DNA from: an uncultured Eubacteriales bacterium | Lineage (GTDB): Bacteria > Bacillota > Clostridia > Oscillospirales > CAG-382 | NCBI GenBank assembly: GCA_934446675.1 | Contig: CAKSEL010000001.1 | Span: forward strand, 186,001-250,000 | Direction of reading: 5' to 3' | DNA: 64,000 nucleotides | In this document: positions 1 to 7,630 of the stretch, piece after piece | Position numbering within the stretch: position 1 is the first letter of the stretch | How the letters are laid out: each line of letters begins with the position of its first letter | Translations under genes and position numbers: made by a program | Notes under the pieces: model-generated | Seen by the model: only the letters and a program-made list of their open reading frames with translations | Told to the model about the DNA's origin: nothing | The model's database searches: none

Positions 1-1576
1 TGGGTGCAAACTCTACTCCGGTTATGATATTTTTCTTAAATGCCCAGAGCGCCGCGTCATAGTAATAATCCGACGCACTTACATCTCTGAAGGGATTTGA
101 AACATCTGTCTTGGGCGCGCCGACCGCTCTCCAGATAAATGTAATTATCTGCGCTTTTGTGCAGGAATTCTTAGGCGAGAAAGTAGTTGCGGAGGTACCG
201 GTAGTGACATTATTATCAACCGCCCACTTTACAGCCTCTTCATAATAATCTCCAGGTTTTACGTCGGAAAATCCCGTCGTGCTCTTCTGTGTGTTATCCA
301 GCAGTGAATTTCTGATTTTCAGTGTTACCGTAAACGACGAATTCAGCTTTAAAGTATATCCGCCGTCTGTCGGCGTAAGGTAGTTTATATCTATCGGCAT
401 ATATGAAACCAGGCCGTCGGGATTATTGAGTATAAGGTACTCCTTCTGCATAGCCTCTTCATCTTCAAATTCAAGAGTTCCGTTACTCGAAACAGCGCTG
501 TTTATAGCTTTTCCGGACGCTGCAAACATCTGAACGGCGGTGCTGTCTCCATCAGTCTCATACGAACCAACGCCGAGATATGTATAGGCGGTTTTAAGTA
601 TATTTGCACGGTGTCCGGGGCTTTCCATCCACGAGGTCATCGCCCTTGCGGTATCGAGAGTCCTTGTCTGGGATGGGCAATGATATATATTTTCTCCCGC
701 GGTTGAATATGAAAAGTTCTTAATTGCGGTAAAGCAGCTCGAACCGTTTGGACGGGTATGCGAAAAGCTCTCGGCAATTTCCTTTGCGCGGATATCGCAC
801 GCGTCCTGCAGCACGCCTATCATTGCAAGGCATATTCCGCCTTCGTTAAAGCGTTCAATATTTACTCTTCTTAAAATATCCCACTCTTCTTCATTGAGCG
901 AAATCTGATCCTTGGGAACCCTGCGCACAAGCATTGGTATTTTTTCATGGTATCTTACTTCTCTTGTTTCGCTCTTATATGTTGCGACAAGATAGCCTAT
1001 AATCTCGCCTTCCGCCTCAAATGTTGCGTCTTTCTTATAAAAACCGTCTTTCCAGTACGCAGTCGAGCCGTTCTTGGCTGCGGCAAGCGCAACTTTGAGC
1101 ATATCCTCTTTGGTAGTTTTATTGGTGAGTGTCATTGCGTCTATCGCAACGCTCATCTCATGCAGGTCCTCGGTGAGCATTTTATCGTCGCCCTCGATAA
1201 TACGTTCGATAGGGCTTCCGGTACCCATTACGAAATACTCGCCGTCGCAGCTTATAATAAAGCTGATATACAGCTTTCCTTCACTTTCCTTTGTAGCCTT
1301 ACGGATACTGAATGAGCCTTCCTTTACGGTTACGGTAACGCGGCTGTCTTTACGAAGTCCGGCTATTGCGGCGGCAAGCGCTTCTTCTTCGGTAGTATCA
1401 TTCGTAGCCGCAAAACGCGCCATTGTGGCATCTATGGATCTCTGCGCGGTCGCTATCTGTTTCTGTGTATCTGCGTTTGCATACACCGTGCCGTAACCGG
1501 AGTATGTAAATTCCGGAACGCATATGACCGATACCGCAAACAATACGGCAAGAAAAGCAGTTACAATTCTTTTCAT
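1..1576 (-). CDS. CAP-domain surface protein with C-terminal SLH repeats (partial)
   Basis: The reading frame runs leftward from ATG at 1576 and is still open at the window edge, so the C-terminus is missing. An N-terminal signal peptide (MKRIVTAFLAVLFAV...) is followed by about 200 residues without a recognised domain. A CAP/SCP-like domain lies at about residues 225-350 with the family signatures SAGENIY and SPGHRANIL and an upstream SFSHTRP. From about residue 435 there is an SLH repeat starting FSDVKPGDYYEEAVKWAVDN, and a second begins FRDVSASDYYYDAALWAF before the edge. SLH repeats bind the secondary cell-wall polymer, so this is a secreted, wall-anchored protein. Bacterial CAP domains are common in Clostridia; their biochemical role is mostly unknown. 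A consensus promoter lies at 1613-1641 and the RBS is AAGGAG. Confidence 0.88.
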   Translation of the reverse strand, partial: MKRIVTAFLAVLFAVSVICVPEFTYSGYGTVYANADTQKQIATAQRSIDATMARFAATNDTTEEEALAAAIAGLRKDSRVTVTVKEGSFSIRKATKESEGKLYISFIISCDGEYFVMGTGSPIERIIEGDDKMLTEDLHEMSVAIDAMTLTNKTTKEDMLKVALAAAKNGSTAYWKDGFYKKDATFEAEGEIIGYLVATYKSETREVRYHEKIPMLVRRVPKDQISLNEEEWDILRRVNIERFNEGGICLAMIGVLQDACDIRAKEIAESFSHTRPNGSSCFTAIKNFSYSTAGENIYHCPSQTRTLDTARAMTSWMESPGHRANILKTAYTYLGVGSYETDGDSTAVQMFAASGKAINSAVSSNGTLEFEDEEAMQKEYLILNNPDGLVSYMPIDINYLTPTDGGYTLKLNSSFTVTLKIRNSLLDNTQKSTTGFSDVKPGDYYEEAVKWAVDNNVTTGTSATTFSPKNSCTKAQIITFIWRAVGAPKTDVSNPFRDVSASDYYYDAALWAFKKNIITGVEFAP

Positions 1577-1612
1577 AATTTTCTCCTTGCAACATTAATT
1601 TTTATCATATGC

Positions 1613-1641
1613 ATTTTACACCCGAAAAGTGTTTTTGTCAA
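1613..1641 (-). promoter_or_regulatory. Promoter of the CAP/SLH gene
   Basis: On the minus strand TTGACA (1641-1636), a 17-base spacer and TAAAAT (1618-1613) form a sigma-A type promoter about 40 bases upstream of the start codon at 1576. Confidence 0.7.
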
Positions 1642-1690
1642 CACTTCCGACACAGTTTATACAAAAAGCATTTTTTAAACGCCGCGTCGA

Positions 1691-2626
1691 TTATTTCTTT
1701 GTGCGTATTTTATAAACAGTACCGTCGGAATTTTCATTTACAAGGCTTATGTACTTTTCTCCGACATACGGTTCAAAAGTAAAGCTCTGACGTGCGATAA
1801 GGCGTTTTCTGTATTCGGTATCGTCAAACTGGCGCGTTGTCATATCTATAAAAGGCATCATGGAAATGTCAAATCCGTATATACGCCAGACCTTACGGCT
1901 GAAATAGTCCATACCCATCTTTGTTTCACCGCTGCGGATATAAATATCGGCTATCATTGCAAGTGTCGGCAGATCGCCCATTCCCGTAAACGTCATTTTC
2001 CTCTGCATTTTCCAGCACAGCGTTCTGTTCTTACAGTAATAGGACAGTGCGAAAATCTCTCTTTCATCTTCGGCTATCGCATCTTCGGGCAGCTGGTTGA
2101 GAAAGTCGGCTGCTCTTGCCGGATCATGCATGCAGAGTGCGTAAATATAAGGCTTATAATATCTGAATTCCGATTTTTTATCGTATTCTTCATGATATGC
2201 GTCATCAAGCATATACACGGCGTCCTCATATCTTTTGTTTCCGATATAAGACAGTGCGCAGTTATATTTTGCCGCAAAGCTATGTTCGCGTTTATCGGCG
2301 GCTTTGAACTTTTTGACGGCTCTTTCAAATTCGCCCTGCTTATAATATGCACAGCCGAAACCAAGATCGTTTCTGTACGAACGCGAAAGCTTCCTCGCTC
2401 TTTCAAGATAATTGATTCCGTGCCGCAGTGCGCTTATACGCTTGCCGTTCTTACTGTACACACCCTTATCTACGTAAAACATTCCGAGATTTGTCAGAGT
2501 CTGATGATTAGGGCTTTTTGCAACCTCGTATCTCAGCACTTCCTGAAGTTCCGCGTAATCCGCAATTTCACACACGTTTTTTACACTCTTTGTTATCTGC
2601 GCATTTTGTCTGTTTTCCTCACTCAT
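1691..2626 (-). CDS. TPR-repeat protein
   Basis: This 311-residue protein has no signal peptide or membrane segment and is probably cytoplasmic. Residues 38-130 contain tetratricopeptide-like helical pairs, for example the segment with LGFGCAYYKQGEFERAVKKF followed by AAKYNCALSYIGNKRYEDAV, with the typical G-A-Y spacing. Residues 165-240 look like further degenerate repeats (a segment with IADIYIRSGETKMGMDYFSR). TPR domains mediate protein-protein contacts; no partner is evident. The last 70 residues are unlike any domain I recognise. The ATG is preceded by a GGAGAG-like RBS. It sits alone between the CAP gene and a divergent XRE regulator, and the intergenic region carries a 21-bp direct repeat that could regulate it. 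Confidence 0.72.
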   Translation of the reverse strand: MSEENRQNAQITKSVKNVCEIADYAELQEVLRYEVAKSPNHQTLTNLGMFYVDKGVYSKNGKRISALRHGINYLERARKLSRSYRNDLGFGCAYYKQGEFERAVKKFKAADKREHSFAAKYNCALSYIGNKRYEDAVYMLDDAYHEEYDKKSEFRYYKPYIYALCMHDPARAADFLNQLPEDAIAEDEREIFALSYYCKNRTLCWKMQRKMTFTGMGDLPTLAMIADIYIRSGETKMGMDYFSRKVWRIYGFDISMMPFIDMTTRQFDDTEYRKRLIARQSFTFEPYVGEKYISLVNENSDGTVYKIRTKK

Positions 2627-2744
2627 TTTCAGACTCTCCTGTCCAATCGGTATTTTTCTAGAAACAGGACTTTATTATGCCCCGTCATGTCCCGATTTTC
2701 TACGCCTAAAGTATAACACTTACGATTACATTTTTGAGGTGTTT

Positions 2745-2781
2745 GGCACAACTGACACAAATAATGGCACATCTTACACAA
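2745..2781. promoter_or_regulatory. 21-bp-period direct repeat, likely operator
   Basis: GGCACAACTGACACAA (2745-2760) is repeated as GGCACATCTTACACAA (2766-2781), 14 of 16 bases identical with a period of 21 bp, two helical turns. It lies between the divergent TPR and XRE genes. On the minus strand a TATACT -10 element near 2711-2716 has no good -35, as expected for an activator-dependent promoter. The binding protein is unknown. Confidence 0.55.
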
Positions 2782-2805
2782 TTTTGAGGAAAATGTAAAA
2801 TGTAC

Positions 2806-2834
2806 TTGACATTTATAACCATATATGCTATTAT
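2806..2834 (+). promoter_or_regulatory. Promoter of the XRE regulator
   Basis: TTGACA (2806-2811), a 17-base spacer and TATTAT (2829-2834) form a strong sigma-A promoter; the predicted transcription start falls on the palindrome at 2841-2856. Confidence 0.75.
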
Positions 2835-2840
2835 ATTGGT

Positions 2841-2856
2841 GTAAAGCACGCTTTAC
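2841..2856. promoter_or_regulatory. Palindromic operator at the XRE gene start site
   Basis: GTAAAGC-AC-GCTTTAC is a perfect 7-bp inverted repeat at the predicted +1 position of the XRE promoter. This placement is typical of an autorepressor site for a dimeric helix-turn-helix regulator. Binding by the adjacent XRE protein is inference. Confidence 0.6.
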
Positions 2857-2877
2857 ATGAAAATTGGAGGTGAAATT

Positions 2878-3072
2878 TTGGAAAACAGGATACGTGAATA
2901 CAGAAAAAAATTCGGAATTACGCAGGAGGAGCTTGCGGAGGATCTCGGAGTGACGAGGCAGACTATAATTTCGCTTGAAAACGGGAAATACTGTGCGTCG
3001 CTGTTACTTGCGCACAAAGCGGCAAGGAGATTCGGAACTACCATTGAAGAATTATTTATTTTTGAGGAGTGA
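2878..3072 (+). CDS. XRE-family helix-turn-helix regulator
   Basis: A 64-residue protein consisting only of a Cro/CI-type DNA-binding domain: ITQEELAEDLGVTRQTIISL is the helix-turn-helix and the C-terminal helix ends TTIEELFIFEE. This compact form is a widespread Firmicutes family whose genes usually precede a small membrane protein, as here. The start chosen is TTG at 2878 because GGAGGTGA (2866-2873) sits five bases upstream; an in-frame ATG at 2857 lies before that RBS and inside the operator region. Stop overlaps the RBS of the next gene, so the two are translationally coupled. It probably represses its own operon through the palindrome at 2841-2856. Confidence 0.88.
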   Translation: MENRIREYRKKFGITQEELAEDLGVTRQTIISLENGKYCASLLLAHKAARRFGTTIEELFIFEE

Positions 3073-3077
3073 AATTT

Positions 3078-3494
3078 ATGAGTTACGAAAAGAAATTAAA
3101 ACTAAGAACATTATTACAAGCAATCTGGGCGCTTACGGGCATAGCGATGATTATACTGTACGTTGCCGGGATTGCCAAAGACGAACAGTCTGCATATTTC
3201 GGTGCCGCATTATGTGCGGCAAGTCTTATAGGGGCAATAAAGAAGATACGCATTTTGAGAAATCCCGGTTTACTAAAGAAAAGCGGCATAGCGGAAAACG
3301 ACGAGCGCAACATTTTATTAATGCTTAAAGCCAAGAATTCCGCAGCAAGCATTTCGGCAAGTGCTGCATTTTTAGCAATCATTTATTTTATGATTACCGG
3401 AAACTCACAGGTCGCGGAAACCATTGCGATGTGTGTTTGCGCATATGTGGTTTTTTACATCATTTCATATTACCTATTTGCGAAAAAGTCTTAA
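3078..3494 (+). CDS. Small four-helix membrane protein, DUF2178-like
   Basis: This 138-residue protein has four hydrophobic segments: about residues 14-36 (WALTGIAMIILYVAG), 42-60, 93-112 and 115-136, with a conserved-looking cytoplasmic stretch ENDERNILLMLKAKNSA between segments 2 and 3. The acidic-R-N motif before a KAK segment is typical of DUF2178-like proteins encoded next to XRE regulators. Function of the family is unknown. The ATG at 3078 is preferred over GTG at 3069 because GAGGAG (3064-3069) is correctly spaced for it. It is the second gene of the XRE operon, with the RBS inside the end of the regulator gene. Confidence 0.75.
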   Translation: MSYEKKLKLRTLLQAIWALTGIAMIILYVAGIAKDEQSAYFGAALCAASLIGAIKKIRILRNPGLLKKSGIAENDERNILLMLKAKNSAASISASAAFLAIIYFMITGNSQVAETIAMCVCAYVVFYIISYYLFAKKS

Positions 3495-3562
3495 CGTCTT
3501 GGGGAGTGTTGCTTATTCTTGAGGAAAAGAGATGATTCACTTCTATGTGCAGCCCTATTCGC

Positions 3563-3624
3563 TAACTTTTCGGAATCGAAAAAGTTACAAAAGATTTTCG
3601 CGGCTCAGACGCCGCCGCGAAAGC
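3563..3624. repeat. Two-hairpin repeat element, copy 1
   Basis: Hairpin A has a CG-GAAT-CG tip, an A/T stem and one bulged A; hairpin B pairs TTTCGCGGC with GCCGCGAAA (9 bp, loop TCAGACGCC). A second copy lies 140 bases downstream. The outer pairs of hairpin A differ between the copies but remain paired (T63-A87 and A64-T86 here, C-G and C-G in copy 2), so base pairing has been preserved. Confidence 0.7.
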
Positions 3625-3702
3625 AAACTACTCTCGCGTTTAGCTGATTCTCGCCTGTTTTAGTGGAAACGGATTATCCACTTCCGCTTGCAACTCTATA
3701 CA

Positions 3703-3766
3703 CCCACTTTTCGGAATCGAAAGAGTGGGCAAAAGATTTTCGCGGCTCAGACGCCGCCGCGAAAGC
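3703..3766. repeat. Two-hairpin repeat element, copy 2
   Basis: The same architecture as copy 1: hairpin A begins CCCACTTTTC and closes with GAAAGAGTGGG, keeping the GAAT tip and the bulged A, and hairpin B is identical to copy 1. Sequence outside the element differs, so only this unit is duplicated. Confidence 0.7.
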
Positions 3767-4040
3767 GTGGCTACGTGGAGGATTTTGCCCTGAACACGAC
3801 TTTTTACCCCTCAACCGCTTTTACAAAAGTGACCACTTGTTACTATAGTGCGTCCACATAACTTACGGCAAAATCGCTCGCAGATGCTCCGCACTGCTCG
3901 ATATGCGGTTCTGTAGAAAATCAAACCATTTCGGCACAAGTGTTGATCTTTATGTACTCTAACAGTCAACAGGACTCGTCTTTCTGCCCAGCTCGCTATC
4001 GCGAGATGACTTTTACAAACGTTACTTTTATGTATAGAAA

Positions 4041-4075
4041 AACTCTGTGCGAAGTTTTACACAATGCACAGAGTT
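4041..4075. terminator. Hairpin, possible terminator
   Basis: AACTCTGTGC (4041-4050) pairs perfectly with GCACAGAGTT (4066-4075), followed by ATCTTTTATTTAG. The T-run is interrupted, so termination is only possible. Confidence 0.4.
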
Positions 4076-4238
4076 ATCTTTTATTTAGTTACCCTTATTT
4101 CTTAATTACCATAGCTTGCTTTGGCACCTATTCAGATTTGAGTTCGCAGTCCTGCTGTTTGACTGCGAACGGTACAAGCTGGCGGCAGAGAGTATCCCAC
4201 AATTCTTTTCTAAATTAGGGGCTATTGTTTTCTTTGCA

Positions 4239-4260
4239 GCTTTCTTTTTAAAAAGAAAGC
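4239..4260 (-). terminator. 22-bp perfect palindrome downstream of transaldolase
   Basis: GCTTTCTTTTT followed by AAAAAGAAAGC is perfectly self-complementary. It lies 50-70 bases past the stop of the minus-strand sugar operon and may contribute to transcript termination or stabilisation. Confidence 0.4.
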
Positions 4261-4300
4261 GCGTACACCTGCGTACACCTGCGTACTCATGCGTACTCTT
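4261..4300. repeat. 10-bp tandem repeat, four units
   Basis: Four consecutive units GCGTACACCT, GCGTACACCT, GCGTACTCAT and GCGTACTCTT share GCGTAC with an exact 10-bp period; a further GCGTAC is at 4305-4310. The array ends 12 bases before the transaldolase stop codon. Confidence 0.75.
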
Positions 4301-4312
4301 CAGCGCGTACTG

Positions 4313-4954
4313 TTACTTTACGCCTTCCCAGTCTTTAAGGAAGCGTTCGATACCGGCGTCTGTAAGAGGGTGAGAGATCATACGGACGATAACGCCGTAA
4401 GGAATAGTAGCGATATTTGCGCCTGCGAGAGCCGCGTCAACGACATCTTCGGGGCTTCTGATACTTGCGGCGATAATCTCACAGGATATACCGTGGAGTT
4501 TGAATATCTTTGAAATATTTTCGATAAGCTTATTACCGTCGGAGGAAATATCATTAAGTCTGCCGACGAACGGGCTGACATACGACGCACCGGCACGTGC
4601 TGCGAGAAGCGCCTGAGACGGGCTGAATATAAGAGTTACATTTGTGTGTATACCCTTTTTAGAGAGCACCGACACTGCTTTCAGACCCTCGGCGGTCATG
4701 GGTATCTTAATTACAATATTTTTATGTATTTCGGAAAGCTCGAGAGCCTCTTTTACCATATTTTCCGCGTCAAGGCTGATAACTTCGGCGCTTATCGGCC
4801 CGTCAACGATAGACGTAATCTCCTTTACGACTTCCTTAAAAACCCTGCCCTCTTTTGCTATAAGCGACGGATTGGTAGTTACTCCGCAAATAACTCCGAG
4901 GTCATTTGCCTTTCTTATTTCATCGGTATTTGCGGTATCCACAAAAAGTTTCAT
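4313..4954 (-). CDS. Transaldolase / fructose-6-phosphate aldolase family protein
   Basis: The 213-residue length and sequence match the small transaldolase (TalB/FSA, MipB) family: MKLFVDTANTDEI at the N-terminus, CGVTTNPSLIAKEG, the Schiff-base lysine in VIKIPMT (about residue 85), and the conserved THTN-like segment (here GIHTNVTLIFSPSQA). These enzymes transfer or release a dihydroxyacetone unit between sugar phosphates (sedoheptulose 7-phosphate plus glyceraldehyde 3-phosphate, or fructose 6-phosphate cleavage). It is the last gene of an operon with a SIS isomerase and a ROK kinase, 20 bases downstream of the isomerase. The choice between transaldolase and aldolase activity cannot be made from sequence alone. 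Confidence 0.9.
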   Translation of the reverse strand: MKLFVDTANTDEIRKANDLGVICGVTTNPSLIAKEGRVFKEVVKEITSIVDGPISAEVISLDAENMVKEALELSEIHKNIVIKIPMTAEGLKAVSVLSKKGIHTNVTLIFSPSQALLAARAGASYVSPFVGRLNDISSDGNKLIENISKIFKLHGISCEIIAASIRSPEDVVDAALAGANIATIPYGVIVRMISHPLTDAGIERFLKDWEGVK

Positions 4955-4973
4955 TGTAATTTATTCTCCTTAA

Positions 4974-5603
4974 TTAATAATTTTTGCTGACAAAAAATCT
5001 CTTTTCGCACGCTGCGCAAAGATAATGGTACACGGGAAGGTGCAGTTCCTGAACCTTAAAGGTTTCGGTTTGAGGCACGTGTATTACGGTATCGGCAATA
5101 TCATCAAGCAGATTTTGCTTTTGTCCCGTAAGACCTATGACTTTCATGCCGCACACTTTTGCCACCTTTGCGGCATTTACCACGTTTGCGGAATTTCCCG
5201 AGGTTGTGATTCCTATAAGCACATCACCCGGCTTTGCGTATCCGTATACCTGCTGTGCGTACACCATATCGGCTTTTACGTCGTTTGCATATGCCGAAAT
5301 AAGTCCGGAATGTGCAGTCAGCGAAATTGCCGGAAGTGCGCCCTGAAGATTATCGGCAAGATATTCTCCGTCGGAATACACTCCGAGCTTTGCACGCATG
5401 GTATCGGGTATTTTTCTCTTGGAAAGAAAGCCTTTCATGAGTTCGCCGACTATATGATCGCTGTCTGCGCAGCTTCCGCCGTTTCCGCAGACAAGCAGTT
5501 TGCCGCCGTTTTCAAAACACCCCGTCAATATGTCACGTGCGGAAATTATGCTTTCCTTACATTCATACAGTTTCGGATACCTTTCAATGAGTTCTTCAAG
5601 CAT
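4974..5603 (-). CDS. SIS-domain sugar-phosphate isomerase (GmhA-like)
   Basis: A 209-residue protein made of a single SIS domain: CGNGGSCADSDHIVGEL at about residue 38 matches the GNGGSAADAxHxAxEL phosphate-binding loop of sedoheptulose-7-phosphate isomerase, and GITTSGNSANV is the second phosphate-binding segment. GmhA converts sedoheptulose 7-phosphate to heptose 7-phosphate; other SIS enzymes isomerise hexose phosphates. I chose ATG at 5603 because AAAGGAG lies nine bases upstream; this start overlaps the kinase stop by eight bases (ATGCTTGA), a sign of translational coupling. Between a ROK kinase and a transaldolase it probably isomerises the phosphorylated product of the kinase. Confidence 0.85.
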   Translation of the reverse strand: MLEELIERYPKLYECKESIISARDILTGCFENGGKLLVCGNGGSCADSDHIVGELMKGFLSKRKIPDTMRAKLGVYSDGEYLADNLQGALPAISLTAHSGLISAYANDVKADMVYAQQVYGYAKPGDVLIGITTSGNSANVVNAAKVAKVCGMKVIGLTGQKQNLLDDIADTVIHVPQTETFKVQELHLPVYHYLCAACEKRFFVSKNY

Positions 5604-6552
5604 TTTTATCCTTACTCCTTTCATAACAGTCAAGTGCGAGTGCGAGAGCCGCGGCGTCTCCGATAGAGTTTCCAAGCTTTGCCTTTACGACTTCAAGCAC
5701 CTCCAAAGACGCACTCAGCGCCTCTTTTTTCATTTCTTCGTACATAGATTTTTCAAGCAGATCCGCACTTCTTTCAAATATACTCCCTATTACTATGCGG
5801 TCTGGATTGAGTATATCCGCAAGAACCGCGATTCCGCGTCCGAGCATACGTCCTGCCGTTTCATAGACCTCGATTGCCGTTTTATCGCCTTTTTCCGCAG
5901 CGTCGGCTATGGTCTTTGCGTTGATCTCAGAAAGTTCCGACAGCTCCTTGCAGTACAGCGGCTTTTCGCCTCTCTGCAAAGCCTCGCACGCCTTGATCTT
6001 GCCGTACATGGCAATTCCGCCGCCGCTTGCAAAGCCTTCAAAAGAGCCTTGCTTTCCGTAGCCGGTCGGTCCGAAGTTTTCCATTCTTATATGCCCTATT
6101 TCTCCGGCATTTCCGTTTGTGCCGTTATAAAGCTTTCCGTCAAGTATAAGCCCTGCGCCCATGCCTGTCCCAAAAGTAAGGAAAACCATGTTGCGGCTGC
6201 CGATACCGGCTCCGAACTTAAATTCGGCAAGTGCGCAGGCATTTGCATCGTTACAGAGGTATGCCGGAAGTCCGAGTTCCTTATTTATGATTTTTACTAT
6301 CTCTATATTATCCCAGCCGGGAAGATTGGGCGGAGAAAGTATAACTCCGGTTTCGGAATTGAGCGGCCCTCCGCAGCTTATTCCGACCGCTGCCGAATCA
6401 TGTGCGAGCTTTTTTGCGGCTGACAGTATATTATCAAGTGTATCGGTTACGTTTGTCGTCGGAAATTTTACCTTTTCGAGAACCTGTCCGTTCTCATTAC
6501 CTCTCACGACGGCGCATTTTGTGCCGCCTATGTCTATTCCGAGAAGTTCCAT
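5596..6552 (-). CDS. ROK-family sugar kinase
   Basis: A 318-residue kinase with the ROK fold: N-terminal phosphate loop LGIDIGGTKCAVV, VGISCGGPLN, the sugar-binding segment NDANACALAEFKFGAG, and the ATP-binding FLTFGTGMGAGLILDG. The Zn site typical of ROK proteins (H-x-x-x and CxCxxxGCxE) is not obvious: GEIGHIRMENFGPTGYGKQG retains the histidine but lacks the cysteine cluster, resembling archaeal-type or plain ROK kinases. There is no N-terminal HTH, so it is an enzyme and not a NagC/XylR repressor. First gene of the three-gene operon. It phosphorylates glucose, fructose, allose or a related sugar; the specificity is unknown. Confidence 0.88.
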   Translation of the reverse strand: MELLGIDIGGTKCAVVRGNENGQVLEKVKFPTTNVTDTLDNILSAAKKLAHDSAAVGISCGGPLNSETGVILSPPNLPGWDNIEIVKIINKELGLPAYLCNDANACALAEFKFGAGIGSRNMVFLTFGTGMGAGLILDGKLYNGTNGNAGEIGHIRMENFGPTGYGKQGSFEGFASGGGIAMYGKIKACEALQRGEKPLYCKELSELSEINAKTIADAAEKGDKTAIEVYETAGRMLGRGIAVLADILNPDRIVIGSIFERSADLLEKSMYEEMKKEALSASLEVLEVVKAKLGNSIGDAAALALALDCYERSKDKNA

Positions 6553-6635
6553 GCGGTCTTTACCTCCGTTTTCGTTCTTAGTTTTTATTTTATTACGTTA
6601 CCGGCGGCGTTTCTTTGCTTTTTTTTGCATATGTA

Positions 6636-6664
6636 TTGCATTTTTTCAGATTATAGTATATAAT
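6636..6664 (+). promoter_or_regulatory. Promoter of the AraC gene next to the ROK operon
   Basis: TTGCAT (6636-6641), 17 bases, TATAAT (6659-6664). A second TTGCAT at 6625-6630 makes a direct repeat with an 11-bp period overlapping the -35, a possible operator shared with the divergent kinase operon. Confidence 0.6.
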
Positions 6665-6686
6665 CACTCTGTCGGAGGAACGAAAA

Positions 6687-7502
6687 ATGATAAAGCATTA
6701 CACGAAACTTCAGAAAATTCCCGAAATCGGAATATCGGTGCTCGAAAAGACAATATACGGCGAATATCCTACGCACTGGCACGACTTTACAGAGATAGAA
6801 TTCATACTTTCCGGCAGCGGAAAATACATAATTGACGGAAAGCAGCACGAGATATGCGAAAATATGCTTTTTTTTATGACGCCCGTAAATTTTCACAGCG
6901 TTAAAGTATCGCAGGGCGGTGCGAAGATTGTCAATATAAAGTTTTCGGAAAGCTTATGCGGCAGCAATGCGCTTTTCTCTCTGATCGCTCAAAGCAAAGA
7001 AAACGCCGTGCTGTTTTCGCAAAGCGACGCGCTGTTTATAAGGGCGCTGCTGCAGCAGATGAAAGACGCCTGTTTAAAGGGAAACGAGGCATATCTCAAG
7101 GCAACTCTCGGCGTGCTGCTTCTCAAAACCGCGCAGAACGCTTCGGCTGTCACGGACGGTTCGCTTTCTTATGCGCAGTCGGCTATGTTATACATTCTGG
7201 AAAATTTCCGTTTAGACATAACTCTTTCTTCCGCGGCAAAGCACATAGGCTTGTCCGTACCTTATCTGAGCAAGGTATTTGCGGACGAAAACGGTATTAC
7301 TTTCAAGAAATATCTTGACGGCGTAAGATTTGACTATGCAAAAAAACTGCTTACATATTCCGGCATGAGCGTTTCCGAAATATGCGCCGACAGCGGTTTC
7401 GACGACTATGCAAACTTTATGCGTGCCTTTAAACAGAATTTCGGCATGTCGCCGGGAAACTACCGCAAAATTCACTGCGGCACTGCGCAAAAAAACACAT
7501 AA
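6687..7502 (+). CDS. AraC-family transcriptional regulator
   Basis: 271 residues. The N-terminal part is a cupin-like sugar-sensing domain (HWHDFTEIEFILSGSGKYII, with the HWH metal/ligand motif), and the C-terminal 100 residues carry two helix-turn-helix motifs: ITLSSAAKHIGLSVPYLSKV and VSEICADSGFDDYANFMRAF, ending with the family signature GMSPGNYRK. It is transcribed divergently from the ROK-SIS-transaldolase operon with 134 bases between starts, so it is the probable sugar-responsive activator of that operon. RBS CGGAGGA is well placed. Confidence 0.9.
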   Translation: MIKHYTKLQKIPEIGISVLEKTIYGEYPTHWHDFTEIEFILSGSGKYIIDGKQHEICENMLFFMTPVNFHSVKVSQGGAKIVNIKFSESLCGSNALFSLIAQSKENAVLFSQSDALFIRALLQQMKDACLKGNEAYLKATLGVLLLKTAQNASAVTDGSLSYAQSAMLYILENFRLDITLSSAAKHIGLSVPYLSKVFADENGITFKKYLDGVRFDYAKKLLTYSGMSVSEICADSGFDDYANFMRAFKQNFGMSPGNYRKIHCGTAQKNT

Positions 7503-7506
7503 AATA

Positions 7507-7577
7507 CCGGGTGCAAAGCCTATCCTTGCGTGACACAGCCTTACACCCTTTTTTCACTTTTGGCGCGAAGCACCCGG
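7507..7577 (+). terminator. Terminator region after AraC
   Basis: GGGTG (7509-7513) can pair with CACCC (7544-7548), followed directly by TTTTTT. A longer alternative pairs CCGGGTGC (7507-7514) with GCACCCGG (7570-7577). The two folds are mutually exclusive and both lie between convergent genes. Confidence 0.45.
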
Positions 7578-7630
7578 AGTTACTTTACGTTTCCGGTCTT
7601 ACGCGCATATTTTGTTTATGCGTTGCCTTT

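Larger units (their letters stand above)
3495..4312. other. Gene-free region with repeats
   Basis: About 800 bases between the XRE operon and the transaldolase stop codon contain no reading frame with a plausible RBS and protein-like composition. The stretch holds a twice-repeated two-hairpin element (3563-3624 and 3703-3766), a 10-bp inverted repeat with a 15-base loop (4041-4075), a perfect 22-bp palindrome (4239-4260) and a 10-bp tandem repeat (4261-4300). Confidence 0.7.

Noticed and set aside
3663..4218. Open frames of 61 and 92 codons in the gene-free region
   Set aside because: The first is a translation of the duplicated hairpin repeat, the second crosses several hairpins; neither has an RBS or protein-like composition.
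5025..6423. Long plus-strand frames opposite the SIS and ROK genes
   Set aside because: They are antisense shadows of well-supported enzymes and lack domains or ribosome binding sites.
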